Assembly: GCF_014700075.1 (NCBI RefSeq)
Contig: NZ_JACXBU010000007.1
Span: forward strand, 353,970 to 417,969
DNA from: Pseudomonas sp. JM0905a
GTDB lineage: Bacteria > Pseudomonadota > Gammaproteobacteria > Pseudomonadales > Pseudomonadaceae
Direction of reading: 5' to 3'
Length of the DNA: 64,000 nucleotides
Position numbers and translations under genes: made by a program. Numbering within the stretch: position 1 is the stretch's first letter; every line of letters begins with the position of its first letter. This document shows positions 1 through 8,731 of the stretch, piece by piece. Under the pieces are notes generated by a model that ran no database searches, was not told the origin of the DNA, and saw nothing but the letters and a program-made list of their open reading frames with translations.

Positions 1-1817
1 AGTAGTTCGCCACCAACCTGGGTCCAGGCGAGACCAGTCACCTGACCGATCTGATCCTGCTGCTCGGCCAGTCCGTAACGGTATTTGCGAACGCCCAGAT
101 AGTGCTCGAGCGACTCGGCAGTGACCTGAACTGCAAAGCGCTTCTCACGAGCATGCTCCTTCACAGCTTTGCGGCAAACCTTGGCTAGCTGGCGCTCGAG
201 GCTACGCACGCCGGCTTCGCGGGTGTAGTAACGAATGATGTCGCGAATGGCTGCTTCGTCGAATTCCAGCTCGCCCTTCTTCAGGCCGTTGGCCTTGGTC
301 TGCTTGGGCGCGAGGTATTTGACCGCGATGTTGACCTTTTCGTCCTCGGTGTAACCCGGCAGCCGGATCACTTCCATACGGTCCAGCAACGGAGCCGGAA
401 TGTTCATGGAGTTGGCGGTGCACAGGAACATCACATCCGAGAGGTCGTAGTCGACTTCCAGGTAGTGGTCGTTGAAATTGTGGTTCTGCTCGGGGTCGAG
501 AACTTCCAGCAGTGCAGATGCCGGATCTCCGCGCATGTCACTGCCCATCTTGTCGATTTCATCGAGAAGGAACAGCGGGTTGCGCACGCCAACCTTGGTC
601 ATCTTCTGAATCAGACGGCCCGGCATGGAGCCGATGTAGGTGCGGCGGTGACCACGGATCTCGGCTTCGTCACGCACGCCACCCAGGGCCATGCGCACGA
701 ACTTGCGGTTAGTAGCACGGGCGATGGACTCGGCCAGCGAGGTCTTGCCGACACCGGGAGGTCCTACCAGGCAGAGCACCGGGCCCTTGACCTTCTTCAC
801 GCGCTTCTGCACGGCGAGGTATTCGAGGATGCGTTCCTTGACCTCTTCCAGGCCGTAGTGGTCGGCGTCGAGGATATCCTCGGCCTTCGCCAGATCCAGG
901 CGGACCTTGCTCTCGGCCTTCCACGGCACATTGACCAGCCAATCGATGTAGGAACGCACCACGGTAGCTTCAGCGGACATCGGCGACATCTGCTTCAGCT
1001 TGTTCAGTTCGGCGTTGGCCTTGGCCAGAGCTTCCTTGGTCAGGCCAGCGTTGTCGATACGTTTCTTCAGCTCCTCGACTTCGTTGTGACCTTCGTCGAT
1101 ATCGCCGAGCTCTTTCTGAATGGCCTTCATCTGCTCATTCAGGTAGTACTCGCGCTGGCTGCGCTCCATCTGCTTCTTGACGCGGCCACGGATGCGCTTC
1201 TCGACCTGCAGCAGGTCGATCTCGGCATCCAGCAGCGCCAGGACGTGCTCGACGCGCTCGGATAGGTCGGTCTGCTCGAGGATTTCCTGCTTCTGCTCGA
1301 TCTTCAGCGCCATGTGAGCAGCCATGGTATCTACCAGACGGCCCGGCTCGTCGATGCTGTTCAGCGAAGAAAGAACTTCGGAGGGCACCTTCTTGCCCAG
1401 CTGTACGTACTGTTCGAACTGGCTGAGCAGGCTACGGATGAATACCTCAGATTCGCGCTCACCTGCATCGACTTCGTCGACCAGGCTGACTTCAGCGCGG
1501 CAATGGCCGTCGACCTCGATGAATCGCTCGATGGAACCGCGCTGCTCACCCTCGACCAGCACCTTCACCGTGCCGTCCGGCAGCTTGAGCAGTTGAAGTA
1601 CGGTGGCAACGGTACCCATGCGATACAGGGCATCTTCGCCCGGATCGTCATCGGCGGGGTTCTTCTGGGCAACCAGGAGAATCTGCTTGTCCCCCGTCAT
1701 TGCCGCTTCGAGAGCCTCGATGGATTTCTCACGCCCTACGAACAGCGGGATGACCATGTGCGGATAAACCACGACATCGCGCAATGGCAGGAGAGGTAAT
1801 TCGGCAGTCGTATTCAT
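1..1817 (-). CDS. lon: ATP-dependent protease Lon (C-terminal part outside window)
   Basis: Cytoplasmic AAA+ serine protease that degrades misfolded and regulatory proteins. I translated it from the minus strand: it starts MNTTAELPLLPLRDVVVYPH at 1817 and stays open to the window edge, giving about 605 of the usual ~800 codons. The N-terminal substrate-binding (LAN) domain covers roughly residues 1-210, then a coiled-coil helical region, then the AAA+ module with Walker A GPPGVGKT (Thr at codon 359) and Walker B LFLLDEIDK. The Ser-Lys protease domain lies beyond position 1, so the catalytic dyad cannot be checked. It lies downstream of clpX, separated by a terminator and its own heat-shock-like promoter. 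Identification is firm; the truncation is only the window boundary. Confidence 0.97.
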   Translation of the reverse strand, partial: MNTTAELPLLPLRDVVVYPHMVIPLFVGREKSIEALEAAMTGDKQILLVAQKNPADDDPGEDALYRMGTVATVLQLLKLPDGTVKVLVEGEQRGSIERFIEVDGHCRAEVSLVDEVDAGERESEVFIRSLLSQFEQYVQLGKKVPSEVLSSLNSIDEPGRLVDTMAAHMALKIEQKQEILEQTDLSERVEHVLALLDAEIDLLQVEKRIRGRVKKQMERSQREYYLNEQMKAIQKELGDIDEGHNEVEELKKRIDNAGLTKEALAKANAELNKLKQMSPMSAEATVVRSYIDWLVNVPWKAESKVRLDLAKAEDILDADHYGLEEVKERILEYLAVQKRVKKVKGPVLCLVGPPGVGKTSLAESIARATNRKFVRMALGGVRDEAEIRGHRRTYIGSMPGRLIQKMTKVGVRNPLFLLDEIDKMGSDMRGDPASALLEVLDPEQNHNFNDHYLEVDYDLSDVMFLCTANSMNIPAPLLDRMEVIRLPGYTEDEKVNIAVKYLAPKQTKANGLKKGELEFDEAAIRDIIRYYTREAGVRSLERQLAKVCRKAVKEHAREKRFAVQVTAESLEHYLGVRKYRYGLAEQQDQIGQVTGLAWTQVGGEL

Positions 1818-1875
1818 GGTATCAGCTCTACGGCGGCCCTCAGGCCGTAAACAGATGGGAAAACCCTTGGCCCTA

Positions 1876-1904
1876 AGATGGGGTTAGGCCAGGGAAAAAA
1901 CAAG
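1876..1904 (-). promoter_or_regulatory. candidate sigma-32 promoter of lon
   Basis: On the minus strand a CTTG element (1904-1901) is followed by CCCCATCT (1883-1876), which matches the sigma-32 -10 consensus CCCCATnT, with spacing in the usual 13-15 bp range after a seven-base -35. The -35 half matches only in CTTG. It sits between the clpX terminator and the lon start, where lon heat-shock promoters are found in related bacteria. Confidence 0.55.
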
Positions 1905-1921
1905 CTTTAAGGCAGGAAATA

Positions 1922-1945
1922 CAAAGGGGCCCGTAGGCCCCTTTG
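1922..1945 (-). terminator. clpX terminator
   Basis: Perfect 10-bp stem (CAAAGGGGCC pairing with GGCCCCTTTG) and a four-base loop directly after the clpX stop. The T-rich tail on the minus strand is short, so termination may be partial, with some read-through into lon. Confidence 0.65.
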
Positions 1946-1950
1946 TTTCA

Positions 1951-3231
1951 TCAAGCGTCAGGCGCCGCCTTGGCAGGCTGCTCGTTGTTCTCATAGATCA
2001 ACAGAGGCTTGGACGATCCTTCGATGACACTTTCGTCGATGACTACCTTGCTTACATCTGTTTGAGAGGGAATCTCATACATGGTGTCGAGCAGGATACC
2101 TTCGAGAATGGAACGCAGGCCACGAGCACCAGTCTTGCGCTCCAGCGCCCGATGGGCGACGGCTTTCAGCGCATCCGGACGGAACTCGAGGTCAACGCCC
2201 TCCATTTCGAACAGTTTGGCGTACTGCTTGGTCAGCGCGTTCTTCGGCTCGGTGAGGATCTGCATCAGGGCAGCTTCGTCCAGCTCGTCGAGGGTGGCGA
2301 TAACCGGCAGGCGGCCTACGAACTCCGGAATCAGGCCGAACTTCACCAGATCTTCCGGCTCCACTTCGCGGAGGGCTTCGCCCACCTTCTTGCCGAGGTC
2401 CTTGCTGCGAACTTCGGCATTGAAGCCGATTCCGCCCCTGGTGGAGCGATTCTGGATCACCTTTTCCAGGCCGGCGAACGCGCCACCGCAAATGAACAGG
2501 ATATTGCGGGTATCGACCTGCAGGAACTCCTGTTGCGGGTGCTTGCGCCCACCTTGCGGAGGTACCGAGGCGACAGTGCCTTCGATCAGCTTCAGCAAGG
2601 CCTGCTGCACGCCTTCGCCCGATACATCACGCGTAATGGACGGGTTGTCGGACTTGCGGGAAATCTTGTCGATTTCGTCGATGTAGACGATGCCCATCTG
2701 GGCCTTCTCGACGTCGTAATCACACTTCTGCAGCAGCTTCTGGATGATGTTTTCGACGTCTTCACCAACGTAGCCAGCCTCGGTAAGGGTGGTGGCGTCA
2801 GCGATGGTGAACGGTACGTTGAGCAAACGTGCCAGGGTTTCAGCCAGAAGAGTCTTGCCGGAGCCGGTGGGGCCGATCAGCAGGATGTTGCTCTTGCCCA
2901 GTTCGACGTCATCTTTCTTGTCGCGCTGGTTAAGACGCTTGTAGTGGTTGTACACCGCCACCGCGAGCACCTTCTTCGCACGCTCCTGACCAATCACGTA
3001 CTGGTCGAGGATGGTGCGGATTTCCTTGGGTGCGGGCAGTTTGTGCGCACTGCTTTCGGCCTGGGCTTCCTGCACCTCCTCGCGGATGATGTCGTTGCAC
3101 AGGTCGACGCACTCGTCGCAGATGAATACGGAGGGACCAGCAATCAGTTTGCGTACTTCGTGCTGGCTTTTGCCGCAGAAGGAGCAATAAAGCAGTTTGC
3201 CGTTGTCCTCGCCGTTGCGGGTGTCAGTCAT
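1951..3231 (-). CDS. clpX: ClpX, ATP-binding unfoldase subunit of ClpXP
   Basis: Hexameric AAA+ unfoldase that recognises degrons, unfolds substrates and feeds them to ClpP. The protein is 426 aa from the ATG giving MTDTRNGED; an upstream in-frame start would add 15 unconserved residues. The N-terminal zinc-binding domain has Cys16, Cys19, Cys38 and Cys41. Walker A GPTGSGKT is at 120-127, a GYVG pore loop lies in the 150s, Walker B is IVYIDEID near 185, and the IGF ClpP-docking tripeptide appears in GGIGFNAEV. It follows clpP on the same strand with a 109-bp gap that holds a weak hairpin and a possible sigma-32 promoter. Length and motifs are those of a fully functional ClpX. Confidence 0.98.
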   Translation of the reverse strand: MTDTRNGEDNGKLLYCSFCGKSQHEVRKLIAGPSVFICDECVDLCNDIIREEVQEAQAESSAHKLPAPKEIRTILDQYVIGQERAKKVLAVAVYNHYKRLNQRDKKDDVELGKSNILLIGPTGSGKTLLAETLARLLNVPFTIADATTLTEAGYVGEDVENIIQKLLQKCDYDVEKAQMGIVYIDEIDKISRKSDNPSITRDVSGEGVQQALLKLIEGTVASVPPQGGRKHPQQEFLQVDTRNILFICGGAFAGLEKVIQNRSTRGGIGFNAEVRSKDLGKKVGEALREVEPEDLVKFGLIPEFVGRLPVIATLDELDEAALMQILTEPKNALTKQYAKLFEMEGVDLEFRPDALKAVAHRALERKTGARGLRSILEGILLDTMYEIPSQTDVSKVVIDESVIEGSSKPLLIYENNEQPAKAAPDA

Positions 3232-3264
3232 TCGATCGATCCAATCGGGTAGGCGTGAAACACA

Positions 3265-3293
3265 AGATGAAGGCAAATGCGGGCATTTTCAAC
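3265..3293 (-). promoter_or_regulatory. possible sigma-32 promoter of clpX
   Basis: Minus-strand GTTGAAA (3293-3287) and CTTCATCT (3272-3265) are separated by 14 bp and resemble CTTGAAA / CCCCATnT with three mismatches in total. The position upstream of clpX fits an independent heat-shock start inside the clpP-clpX unit. This is pattern matching only. Confidence 0.35.
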
Positions 3294-3340
3294 CCCGCGA
3301 AACGGCCGGATATTCTCCGGCCGCGGTCTTGCGGATGGGC

Positions 3341-3982
3341 TTAGCCCGTGATCTGGCGCTTGTTGAGCACCTGGTCGATAAGGCCGTATTTGACCGCCTC
3401 GTCGCCACTCATGAAGTTGTCACGATCGGTGTCGCGAGCGATGACATCGATCGGCTGGCCGCAGTGGTCAGCCAGGATCTTGTTCAGGCGCTCACGGATA
3501 GTGAGGATTTCACGGGCGTGAATCTCGATATCCGAGGCTTGCCCCTGGAAACCACCCAACGGCTGGTGAATCATCATGCGCGAATGCGGCAGGCAGTAAC
3601 GTTTGCCTGCAGCGCCGCCAGCCAGCAGCAGCGCGCCCATGCTGCATGCTTGACCGATGCAGAGGGTGGAAACGTCGGGCTTGATGAACTGCATGGTGTC
3701 GTAGATCGACATGCCAGCGGTCACCGAGCCGCCCGGGGAGTTGATGTAGAGCTGGATGTCCTTGTCGGGGTTCTCGGCCTCAAGGAACAGCAGCTGCGCC
3801 ACTACCAGGTTAGCCATATAGTCTTCGACCGGGCCCACCAGGAAGATCACGCGCTCCTTCAACAGGCGCGAATAGATGTCATAAGCACGCTCGCCACGGG
3901 CGGACTGCTCGATCACCATCGGCACCAGGCCGCCGGCGGCTTGGATGTCAGGCATTTGCTGCACAAAAGAATTGCGGGACAT
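3341..3982 (-). CDS. clpP: ClpP, ATP-dependent protease proteolytic subunit
   Basis: Self-compartmentalised serine protease forming a tetradecameric barrel; it partners ClpX (encoded next) and usually ClpA. The 213-aa product has the full triad: Ser114 in GQACSMGA, His139 in MMIHQP and Asp188 in RDTDRDNF, equivalent to S111/H136/D185 of the E. coli precursor. A short N-terminal stretch before residue 15 is likely removed as a propeptide. The start ATG at 3982 is preceded by a purine-rich GGGAG further upstream. It belongs to the tig-clpP-clpX-lon proteostasis block, with a hairpin separating it from tig. Confidence 0.98.
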   Translation of the reverse strand: MSRNSFVQQMPDIQAAGGLVPMVIEQSARGERAYDIYSRLLKERVIFLVGPVEDYMANLVVAQLLFLEAENPDKDIQLYINSPGGSVTAGMSIYDTMQFIKPDVSTLCIGQACSMGALLLAGGAAGKRYCLPHSRMMIHQPLGGFQGQASDIEIHAREILTIRERLNKILADHCGQPIDVIARDTDRDNFMSGDEAVKYGLIDQVLNKRQITG

Positions 3983-4026
3983 GTCCTGCGATCACTCCCT
4001 AATTGGATAGTCATGTCTCAAAGACA

Positions 4027-4054
4027 CATAAGCCAGCTCGGAGGCTGGCTTATG
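4027..4054 (-). terminator. hairpin between tig and clpP
   Basis: Perfect 11-bp inverted repeat CATAAGCCAGC / GCTGGCTTATG with a six-base loop, 25 bp after the tig stop. There is no real T-tract on the minus strand (GTGTCTTTGAG follows), so it may be a processing or attenuation structure rather than an efficient terminator. Confidence 0.5.
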
Positions 4055-4078
4055 GTGTACTCGAAGGAGGCGGAACAA

Positions 4079-5389
4079 TCAGTCGGCTTTCGGAGCTTCT
4101 GCCGGCTTGACTGCCTCTTCGTAGGAAACCGACTTGTCGGTTACGTTGGCCTTCTGCAGGACAGTATCTACAACTTGTTCTTCCAGCACAACAGAACGAA
4201 CTTCGTTCAGTTGCTGGTCGTTCTTGTAGTACCAGGCCACTACCTGCTCCGGCTCCTGGTAAGCGGAAGCCATCTCTTCGATCAGCTCACGCACACGGGC
4301 TTCGTCGGGCTTCAGCTCGAACTGCTTGACCACTTCAGCGACGATCAGACCCAGGACAACGCGACGCTTGGCCTGCTCTTCGAACAGTTCAGCCGGCAGT
4401 TGCTCCGGATTGATGTTGCCACCGAACTGCTGAACAGCCTGGACGCGCAGACGGTTCACTTCGTTGGCGATCAGGGCCTTCGGCACTTCAACCGGGTTGG
4501 CAGCCAGCAGGCCGTCCATTACCTGGTTCTTCACCTTGGACTTGGTAGCCTGGCGCAGCTCGCGCTCCATGTTCTTGCGAACTTCGGCACGGAAGCCTTC
4601 CAGACCGCCTTCCTTGATACCGAACAGAGTGAAGAACTCGTCGTTCAGTTCCGGCAGTTGCGGAGCGGAAACGCCGTTCACGGTCACAGTGAACTCAGCG
4701 GTCTTACCGGCCAGATCCAAGTTCTGGTAATCAGCCGGGAAAGTCGGATTGATCACGCGCTCTTCGCCAGCCTTGACGCCAACCAGGGCATCTTCGAAGC
4801 CCGGGATCATGCGGCCGGAACCCAGGACCAGCAGGGTGCCCTTGGCGGAACCGCCAGCGAAGGCTTCGCCGTCGATCTTGCCAACGAAATCGATGTTCAG
4901 CTGGTCGCCGTTCTCGGCGGCGCGCTCAACGGCTTCGAAACGGGTGTTCTGCTTGCGCAGGATGTCCAGCATGTTGTCGACATCGGCGTCGCCAACTTCG
5001 GCTTGCAGGCGCTCGATGGCGATGCCGTCGAAGCCAGCGACCTGGAACTCGGGGAATACTTCGAAGGTAGCGATGTATTCCAGGTCCTTGCCCTTCTCGA
5101 ACACTTTCGGCTCAACGGCCGGGGCGCCAGCCGGGTTCAGCTTCTGCTCGACAACAGCTTCATAGAAGGAAGACTGGATCAGGTCGCCCAGGACTTCCTG
5201 ACGAGCGGAGTCCTCGAAGCGCTGACGAATGACGCTCATCGGCACTTTGCCCGGGCGGAAGCCGGCAACCTTGGCGCGGCGGGCAGTCTGCTGCAGGCGC
5301 TTGGTCACTTCGTTCTCGACGCGCTCGGCCGGCACGCCGATGGTCATGCGGCGCTCAAGAGCGGAGGTGCTTTCTACAGAAACTTGCAT
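4079..5389 (-). CDS. tig: trigger factor, ribosome-associated chaperone
   Basis: Binds the ribosome exit tunnel and folds nascent chains; also a peptidyl-prolyl isomerase. The 436-aa product starts [15 protein letters not shown], chosen because AGGA sits seven bases upstream; an earlier in-frame ATG adds eight unconserved residues. The N-terminal ribosome-docking domain holds the signature GFRPGKVP near residues 43-50. An FKBP-type PPIase domain spans about 150-245, and the C-terminal helical arms form the chaperone cradle. The acidic, alanine-rich tail is typical. It is the first gene of the proteostasis cluster and has a sigma-70-like promoter upstream. Confidence 0.98.
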   Translation of the reverse strand: MQVSVESTSALERRMTIGVPAERVENEVTKRLQQTARRAKVAGFRPGKVPMSVIRQRFEDSARQEVLGDLIQSSFYEAVVEQKLNPAGAPAVEPKVFEKGKDLEYIATFEVFPEFQVAGFDGIAIERLQAEVGDADVDNMLDILRKQNTRFEAVERAAENGDQLNIDFVGKIDGEAFAGGSAKGTLLVLGSGRMIPGFEDALVGVKAGEERVINPTFPADYQNLDLAGKTAEFTVTVNGVSAPQLPELNDEFFTLFGIKEGGLEGFRAEVRKNMERELRQATKSKVKNQVMDGLLAANPVEVPKALIANEVNRLRVQAVQQFGGNINPEQLPAELFEEQAKRRVVLGLIVAEVVKQFELKPDEARVRELIEEMASAYQEPEQVVAWYYKNDQQLNEVRSVVLEEQVVDTVLQKANVTDKSVSYEEAVKPAEAPKAD

Positions 5390-5449
5390 GGATAATCCTC
5401 GTTGCACAGACATAAGCCGGGCGTTCCGGCCCCAGAATCAAGGGCATGC

Positions 5450-5478
5450 ATTCTAGTGGGTCGATTTACAGAAGTCAC
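5450..5478 (-). promoter_or_regulatory. sigma-70-type promoter of tig
   Basis: Minus-strand GTGACT (5478-5473), 17-bp spacer, TAGAAT (5455-5450). Transcription would start near 5443, about 55 bases before the tig ATG. Confidence 0.55.
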
Positions 5479-5602
5479 CCGCCAGAAACAGCCGGCAAAT
5501 CGACGGAATAGAATAAAGAGAAATCAGGATGTTTCGGGGGCAGGCAGCAACCTGAATCCCCAAGGGCGAAGAACCCCGCCCCACCCGAAAACAGGCCAGA
5601 AA

Positions 5603-5630
5603 TGAAAACGCCAGGCTAAGAGCCTGGCGC
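5603..5630 (-). terminator. terminator of tRNA operon
   Basis: Stem CGCCAGGCT / AGCCTGGCG with a three-base loop, followed on the minus strand by a TTTTCATTT tail. It lies just after the last tRNA-His and ends the tRNA transcript. A near copy sits after the other tRNA-His at 5942-5962. Confidence 0.8.
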
Positions 5631-5641
5631 TTTCATGAATA

Positions 5642-5718
5642 TGGGGTGGACGATGGGAATCGAACCCACGACACCAGGAGCCACAATCCTGTGCTCTACC
5701 AACTGAGCTACGCCCACC
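5642..5718 (-). tRNA. tRNA-His (GTG), distal copy
   Basis: 77-nt cloverleaf including the extra 5' G(-1) typical of tRNA-His and an encoded CCA. The anticodon loop TTGTGGC is closed by CAGGA/TCCTG, giving anticodon GTG. The T arm contains GGTTCGATTCC. It is identical over its length to the copy at 5975-6051. Confidence 0.97.
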
Positions 5719-5832
5719 ATATTACGCATTTGCCGATTTCCATCGGCAGCGGAAGCACTGGAGCCACCGCCTTACAGCCAGAATCGCCAGAAACTCGCGG
5801 AACATCCACTATTCAGCACGACTCGAACATCA

Positions 5833-5917
5833 TGGTGCGGACGGAGAGACTCGAACTCTCACGCCTTGCGGCGCTGGAACCTAAATCCAGTGTGTCTACC
5901 AATTCCACCACGTCCGC
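5833..5917 (-). tRNA. tRNA-Leu (TAG)
   Basis: 85-nt class II tRNA with a long variable arm, encoded CCA and anticodon loop TTTAGGT closed by CTGGA/TCCAG, giving anticodon TAG. It lies between the two tRNA-His genes in the same operon. Confidence 0.96.
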
Positions 5918-5941
5918 GAGAGGCAACGTTTGAAACGAAAA

Positions 5942-5962
5942 CGCCAGGCACATCGCCTGGCG
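5942..5962 (-). terminator. internal terminator-like hairpin in tRNA operon
   Basis: Stem CGCCAGGC / GCCTGGCG with a five-base loop and a TTTTCGTTTC tail on the minus strand, directly downstream of the proximal tRNA-His and upstream of tRNA-Leu. Because it lies inside the operon it may act as a partial terminator or processing site. It duplicates the arrangement found after the distal tRNA-His. Confidence 0.6.
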
Positions 5963-5974
5963 CTCTCTCGAATA

Positions 5975-6051
5975 TGGGGTGGACGATGGGAATCGAACCC
6001 ACGACACCAGGAGCCACAATCCTGTGCTCTACCAACTGAGCTACGCCCACC
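5975..6051 (-). tRNA. tRNA-His (GTG), proximal copy
   Basis: Same 77-nt sequence as the distal copy, with G(-1), anticodon GTG and encoded CCA. The shared AATATGGGGTGG flank and following hairpin show that tRNA plus terminator were duplicated as a unit. Confidence 0.97.
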
Positions 6052-6084
6052 ATATTGCGCATCGCTTGTGCCAATTGTGCCAAA

Positions 6085-6161
6085 TGGCACGCCCGGCAGG
6101 ACTCGAACCTGCGACCATCCGCTTAGAAGGCGGATGCTCTATCCAGCTGAGCTACGGGCGC
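6085..6161 (-). tRNA. tRNA-Arg (TCT)
   Basis: 77-nt tRNA with anticodon loop CTTCTAA closed by TCCGC/GCGGA, giving anticodon TCT, which reads AGA/AGG. CCA is encoded. It is the first gene of the tRNA operon, about 100 bp from the promoter. Confidence 0.96.
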
Positions 6162-6264
6162 TTATATCTGCAAGCAGACTATAAAGCTTCGGCTTAGGTT
6201 GAATCACCTGGATTCGCCTTGGCCGTCTTACCCAGCGACAGGCTGTGCTCGACAAGCGGGGCGC

Positions 6265-6293
6265 ATGTTATAGCCAGCCCCACCCCTCGTCAA
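6265..6293 (-). promoter_or_regulatory. strong stable-RNA promoter of the tRNA operon
   Basis: Minus-strand TTGACG (6293-6288), 17-bp spacer, TAACAT (6270-6265) inside TATAACAT, followed by a GC-only discriminator GCGCCCCG. A GC-rich discriminator is the hallmark of stable-RNA promoters under stringent (ppGpp/DksA) control. Confidence 0.75.
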
Positions 6294-6424
6294 CAGGAAA
6301 ATTTAAAAAAATCAGAAAGATATAGGCGCCGGGACAAAATGCAGACCACCCGCCTTTGCCCGCCCGCCCCTCCATGCGAGAATACGCGCCCTTTTTAGCC
6401 CTTCCCGATGGTTAATCTAGCGTC

Positions 6425-7279
6425 ATGACCGCACAACTGATCGACGGCAAAACGATCGCCGCCCGCCTCCGCCAGCAGATAGCCCAACGTGTCGCCGAGC
6501 GCCGCCAGCAAGGACTTCGCGTTCCCGGCCTCGCCGTGATCCTGGTCGGCAGCGATCCCGCCTCCCAGGTCTACGTCGCCCACAAGCGCAAGGACTGCGA
6601 GGAAGTCGGCTTTCTTTCCCAGGCCCATGACCTGCCTGCCAGCACCAGCCAGGCCGAATTGCTGGCACTGATCGATCGCCTCAATGAGGCCCCAGCCATC
6701 GACGGCATCCTGGTCCAGCTGCCGCTGCCGGAGCACCTTGATGCGTCGCAACTGCTGGAGCGCATCCATCCCGACAAGGACGTGGATGGCTTCCACCCCT
6801 ACAACGTCGGTCGCCTGGCCCAGCGCATTCCCCTGCTCCGCCCCTGCACTCCCAAGGGCATCATGACCCTGCTGGAAAGCACCGGAACGGATCTCTACGG
6901 TATGAACGCCGTGGTAGTAGGCGCGTCCAATATCGTGGGCCGCCCTATGGCTCTGGAACTGTTGCTGGCCGGCTGCACCGTGACCGTCACCCACCGCTTC
7001 ACCAAAGATCTGGCTGGCCACGTTGCCAACGCAGACCTGGTTGTAGTGGCCGCCGGCAAGCCTGGCCTGGTCAAAGGTGAGTGGATCAAGCCCGGCGCCA
7101 TCGTTATTGACGTCGGCATCAACCGCCAGGAAGACGGTAAGCTGGTGGGCGACGTGGAGTATGACGTCGCCGAGCAACGCGCCAGCTGGATCACTCCGGT
7201 TCCGGGTGGCGTCGGCCCCATGACCCGCGCCTGCCTGCTGGAGAACACCCTCTACGCAGCCGAAACGCTCCACGCCTGA
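6425..7279 (+). CDS. folD: FolD, methylenetetrahydrofolate dehydrogenase/cyclohydrolase
   Basis: Bifunctional cytoplasmic enzyme interconverting 5,10-methylene-THF, methenyl-THF and 10-formyl-THF for purine and formyl-Met-tRNA synthesis. The 284-aa protein has Tyr50 and the catalytic Lys54 in the motif YVAHK, the PGGVGPMT signature near its C-terminus and an NADP-binding Rossmann region around [11 protein letters not shown]. The ATG at 6425 lacks a convincing Shine-Dalgarno sequence. The gene converges with cysS, and both share one bidirectional terminator. Confidence 0.97.
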   Translation: MTAQLIDGKTIAARLRQQIAQRVAERRQQGLRVPGLAVILVGSDPASQVYVAHKRKDCEEVGFLSQAHDLPASTSQAELLALIDRLNEAPAIDGILVQLPLPEHLDASQLLERIHPDKDVDGFHPYNVGRLAQRIPLLRPCTPKGIMTLLESTGTDLYGMNAVVVGASNIVGRPMALELLLAGCTVTVTHRFTKDLAGHVANADLVVVAAGKPGLVKGEWIKPGAIVIDVGINRQEDGKLVGDVEYDVAEQRASWITPVPGGVGPMTRACLLENTLYAAETLHA

Positions 7280-7292
7280 GGCGAAAGGAAAT

Positions 7293-7322
7293 AAAAAAGG
7301 CCGCATCCAGCGGCCTTTTTTA
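7293..7322. terminator. bidirectional terminator between folD and cysS
   Basis: AAAAAAGGCCGC ... GCGGCCTTTTTT with a five-base loop. A/T runs on both sides allow it to serve folD (+) and cysS (-). Confidence 0.9.
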
Positions 7323-7345
7323 TGAGCGAATCCGACTGAGCAAAC

Positions 7346-8731
7346 TCAGTCGGCAAGACGCCAGGTAGTACCGCCCTTCCCGTCCTCCAGCACCACGCCC
7401 ATTGCGGTGAGCTGATCACGGATGCGGTCGGACTCGCCCCAGTTCTTCTCTGCACGCGCTTGCAGGCGCGCCTGGATCAGCGACTCGACCTCGGCAGCAT
7501 CCACCTTGCCCTCGGCGCCGGCACGCAGGAAGGCATCCGGCTCCAGCTGCAGCACGCCGAGCAGGCCGGCCAGCGCCTTGAGCTGCGCCGCCAAGGCAGC
7601 GGCAGCGGAAAGATCGCCGTCACGCAGGCGATTCACTTCGCGCACCATCTCGAAGAGCACCGCGCAGGCTTCCGGACTGTTGAAATCATCGTCCATTGCA
7701 GCCGCGAAGCGCTCGACGAAGGCTTCGCCACCCGCAGGAGCGGCATCAGGGAGACCGCGGAGCGCGTGGTAGAAGCGCTCCAGGGCGCCCTTGGCTTCCT
7801 TCAGGCTTTCTTCAGAGTAGTTGATCGGGCTGCGGTAGTGACTGGACACCAGCAGGTAGCGCACCACTTCGGGGTGGTACTTTTCCAGCACCTCGCGAAT
7901 AGTGAAGAAGTTGCCAAGGGACTTGGACATCTTCTCGCCATCCACACGCACAGCACCGGCATGCATCCAGGACTTGGCGTAGAGCTTGCCGGTAGCCGCC
8001 TCGCTCTGGGCGATCTCGTTCTCATGGTGCGGGAACACCAGGTCCGGACCGCCGCCATGGATATCGAAAGTCTCGCCCAGGCAGCAGGTAGACATCACCG
8101 AGCACTCGATGTGCCAGCCCGGACGACCTGGGCCCCACGGCGAATCCCAACTCGGCTCACCCGGCTTGGCGCCTTTCCAGAGCACGAAGTCCAGCGGGTC
8201 TTCCTTGATCTCGTCCACCTCGATGCGCGCGCCGATCTTCAGCTCGTCGATCTTGCGGCGGGACAGCTTGCCGTAGCCTTCGAACTTGCCCACGCGGTAG
8301 TAGACGTCGCCATTGCCCGGGGCATAGGCAAAGCCCTTGGCGATAAGTGTCTGGATCATCTCGTGCATGCCGGCGATGTGGCCGGTGGCACGCGGCTCGA
8401 TATCCGGACGCAGCACGGACAGGCGCGCCTCGTCCTCGTGCATTGCCGCAATCATGCGCTCTACCAGCGCCTCGAACGGCTCTCCGTTCTCATTGGCGCG
8501 ACGGATGATCTTGTCGTCGATATCAGTGATGTTGCGCACGTAGGTGAGGTCGTAGCCGCGATGACGCAGCCAGCGCGCCACCACGTCGAATGCCACCATC
8601 ACGCGAGCATGGCCGATGTGGCAGAAGTCATAGACCGTCATGCCGCAGACATACATGCGCACCTGGTTGCCGACCAGCGGCTGCAGCGGTTCCTTGGTCT
8701 TGCTGAGGGTGTTGTAGATCGACAGCGTCAT
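7346..8731 (-). CDS. cysS: cysteinyl-tRNA synthetase
   Basis: Charges tRNA-Cys; class I synthetase active as a monomer with a zinc in the active site. The 461-aa product has HIGHARVM near residue 33, KMSKSLGN near 268 and the zinc-ligand region around the conserved MSTCCLG. The chosen ATG overlaps the last base of the glnS stop (TGATG), implying translational coupling; an ATG one codon upstream is equally possible. It ends at the bidirectional terminator shared with folD. Confidence 0.97.
   Translation of the reverse strand: MTLSIYNTLSKTKEPLQPLVGNQVRMYVCGMTVYDFCHIGHARVMVAFDVVARWLRHRGYDLTYVRNITDIDDKIIRRANENGEPFEALVERMIAAMHEDEARLSVLRPDIEPRATGHIAGMHEMIQTLIAKGFAYAPGNGDVYYRVGKFEGYGKLSRRKIDELKIGARIEVDEIKEDPLDFVLWKGAKPGEPSWDSPWGPGRPGWHIECSVMSTCCLGETFDIHGGGPDLVFPHHENEIAQSEAATGKLYAKSWMHAGAVRVDGEKMSKSLGNFFTIREVLEKYHPEVVRYLLVSSHYRSPINYSEESLKEAKGALERFYHALRGLPDAAPAGGEAFVERFAAAMDDDFNSPEACAVLFEMVREVNRLRDGDLSAAAALAAQLKALAGLLGVLQLEPDAFLRAGAEGKVDAAEVESLIQARLQARAEKNWGESDRIRDQLTAMGVVLEDGKGGTTWRLAD

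Noticed and set aside
3197..5395. 732-codon + strand frame over clpP and tig
   Set aside because: Antisense shadow of two well-conserved genes; such long opposite-strand frames are normal at this GC content.
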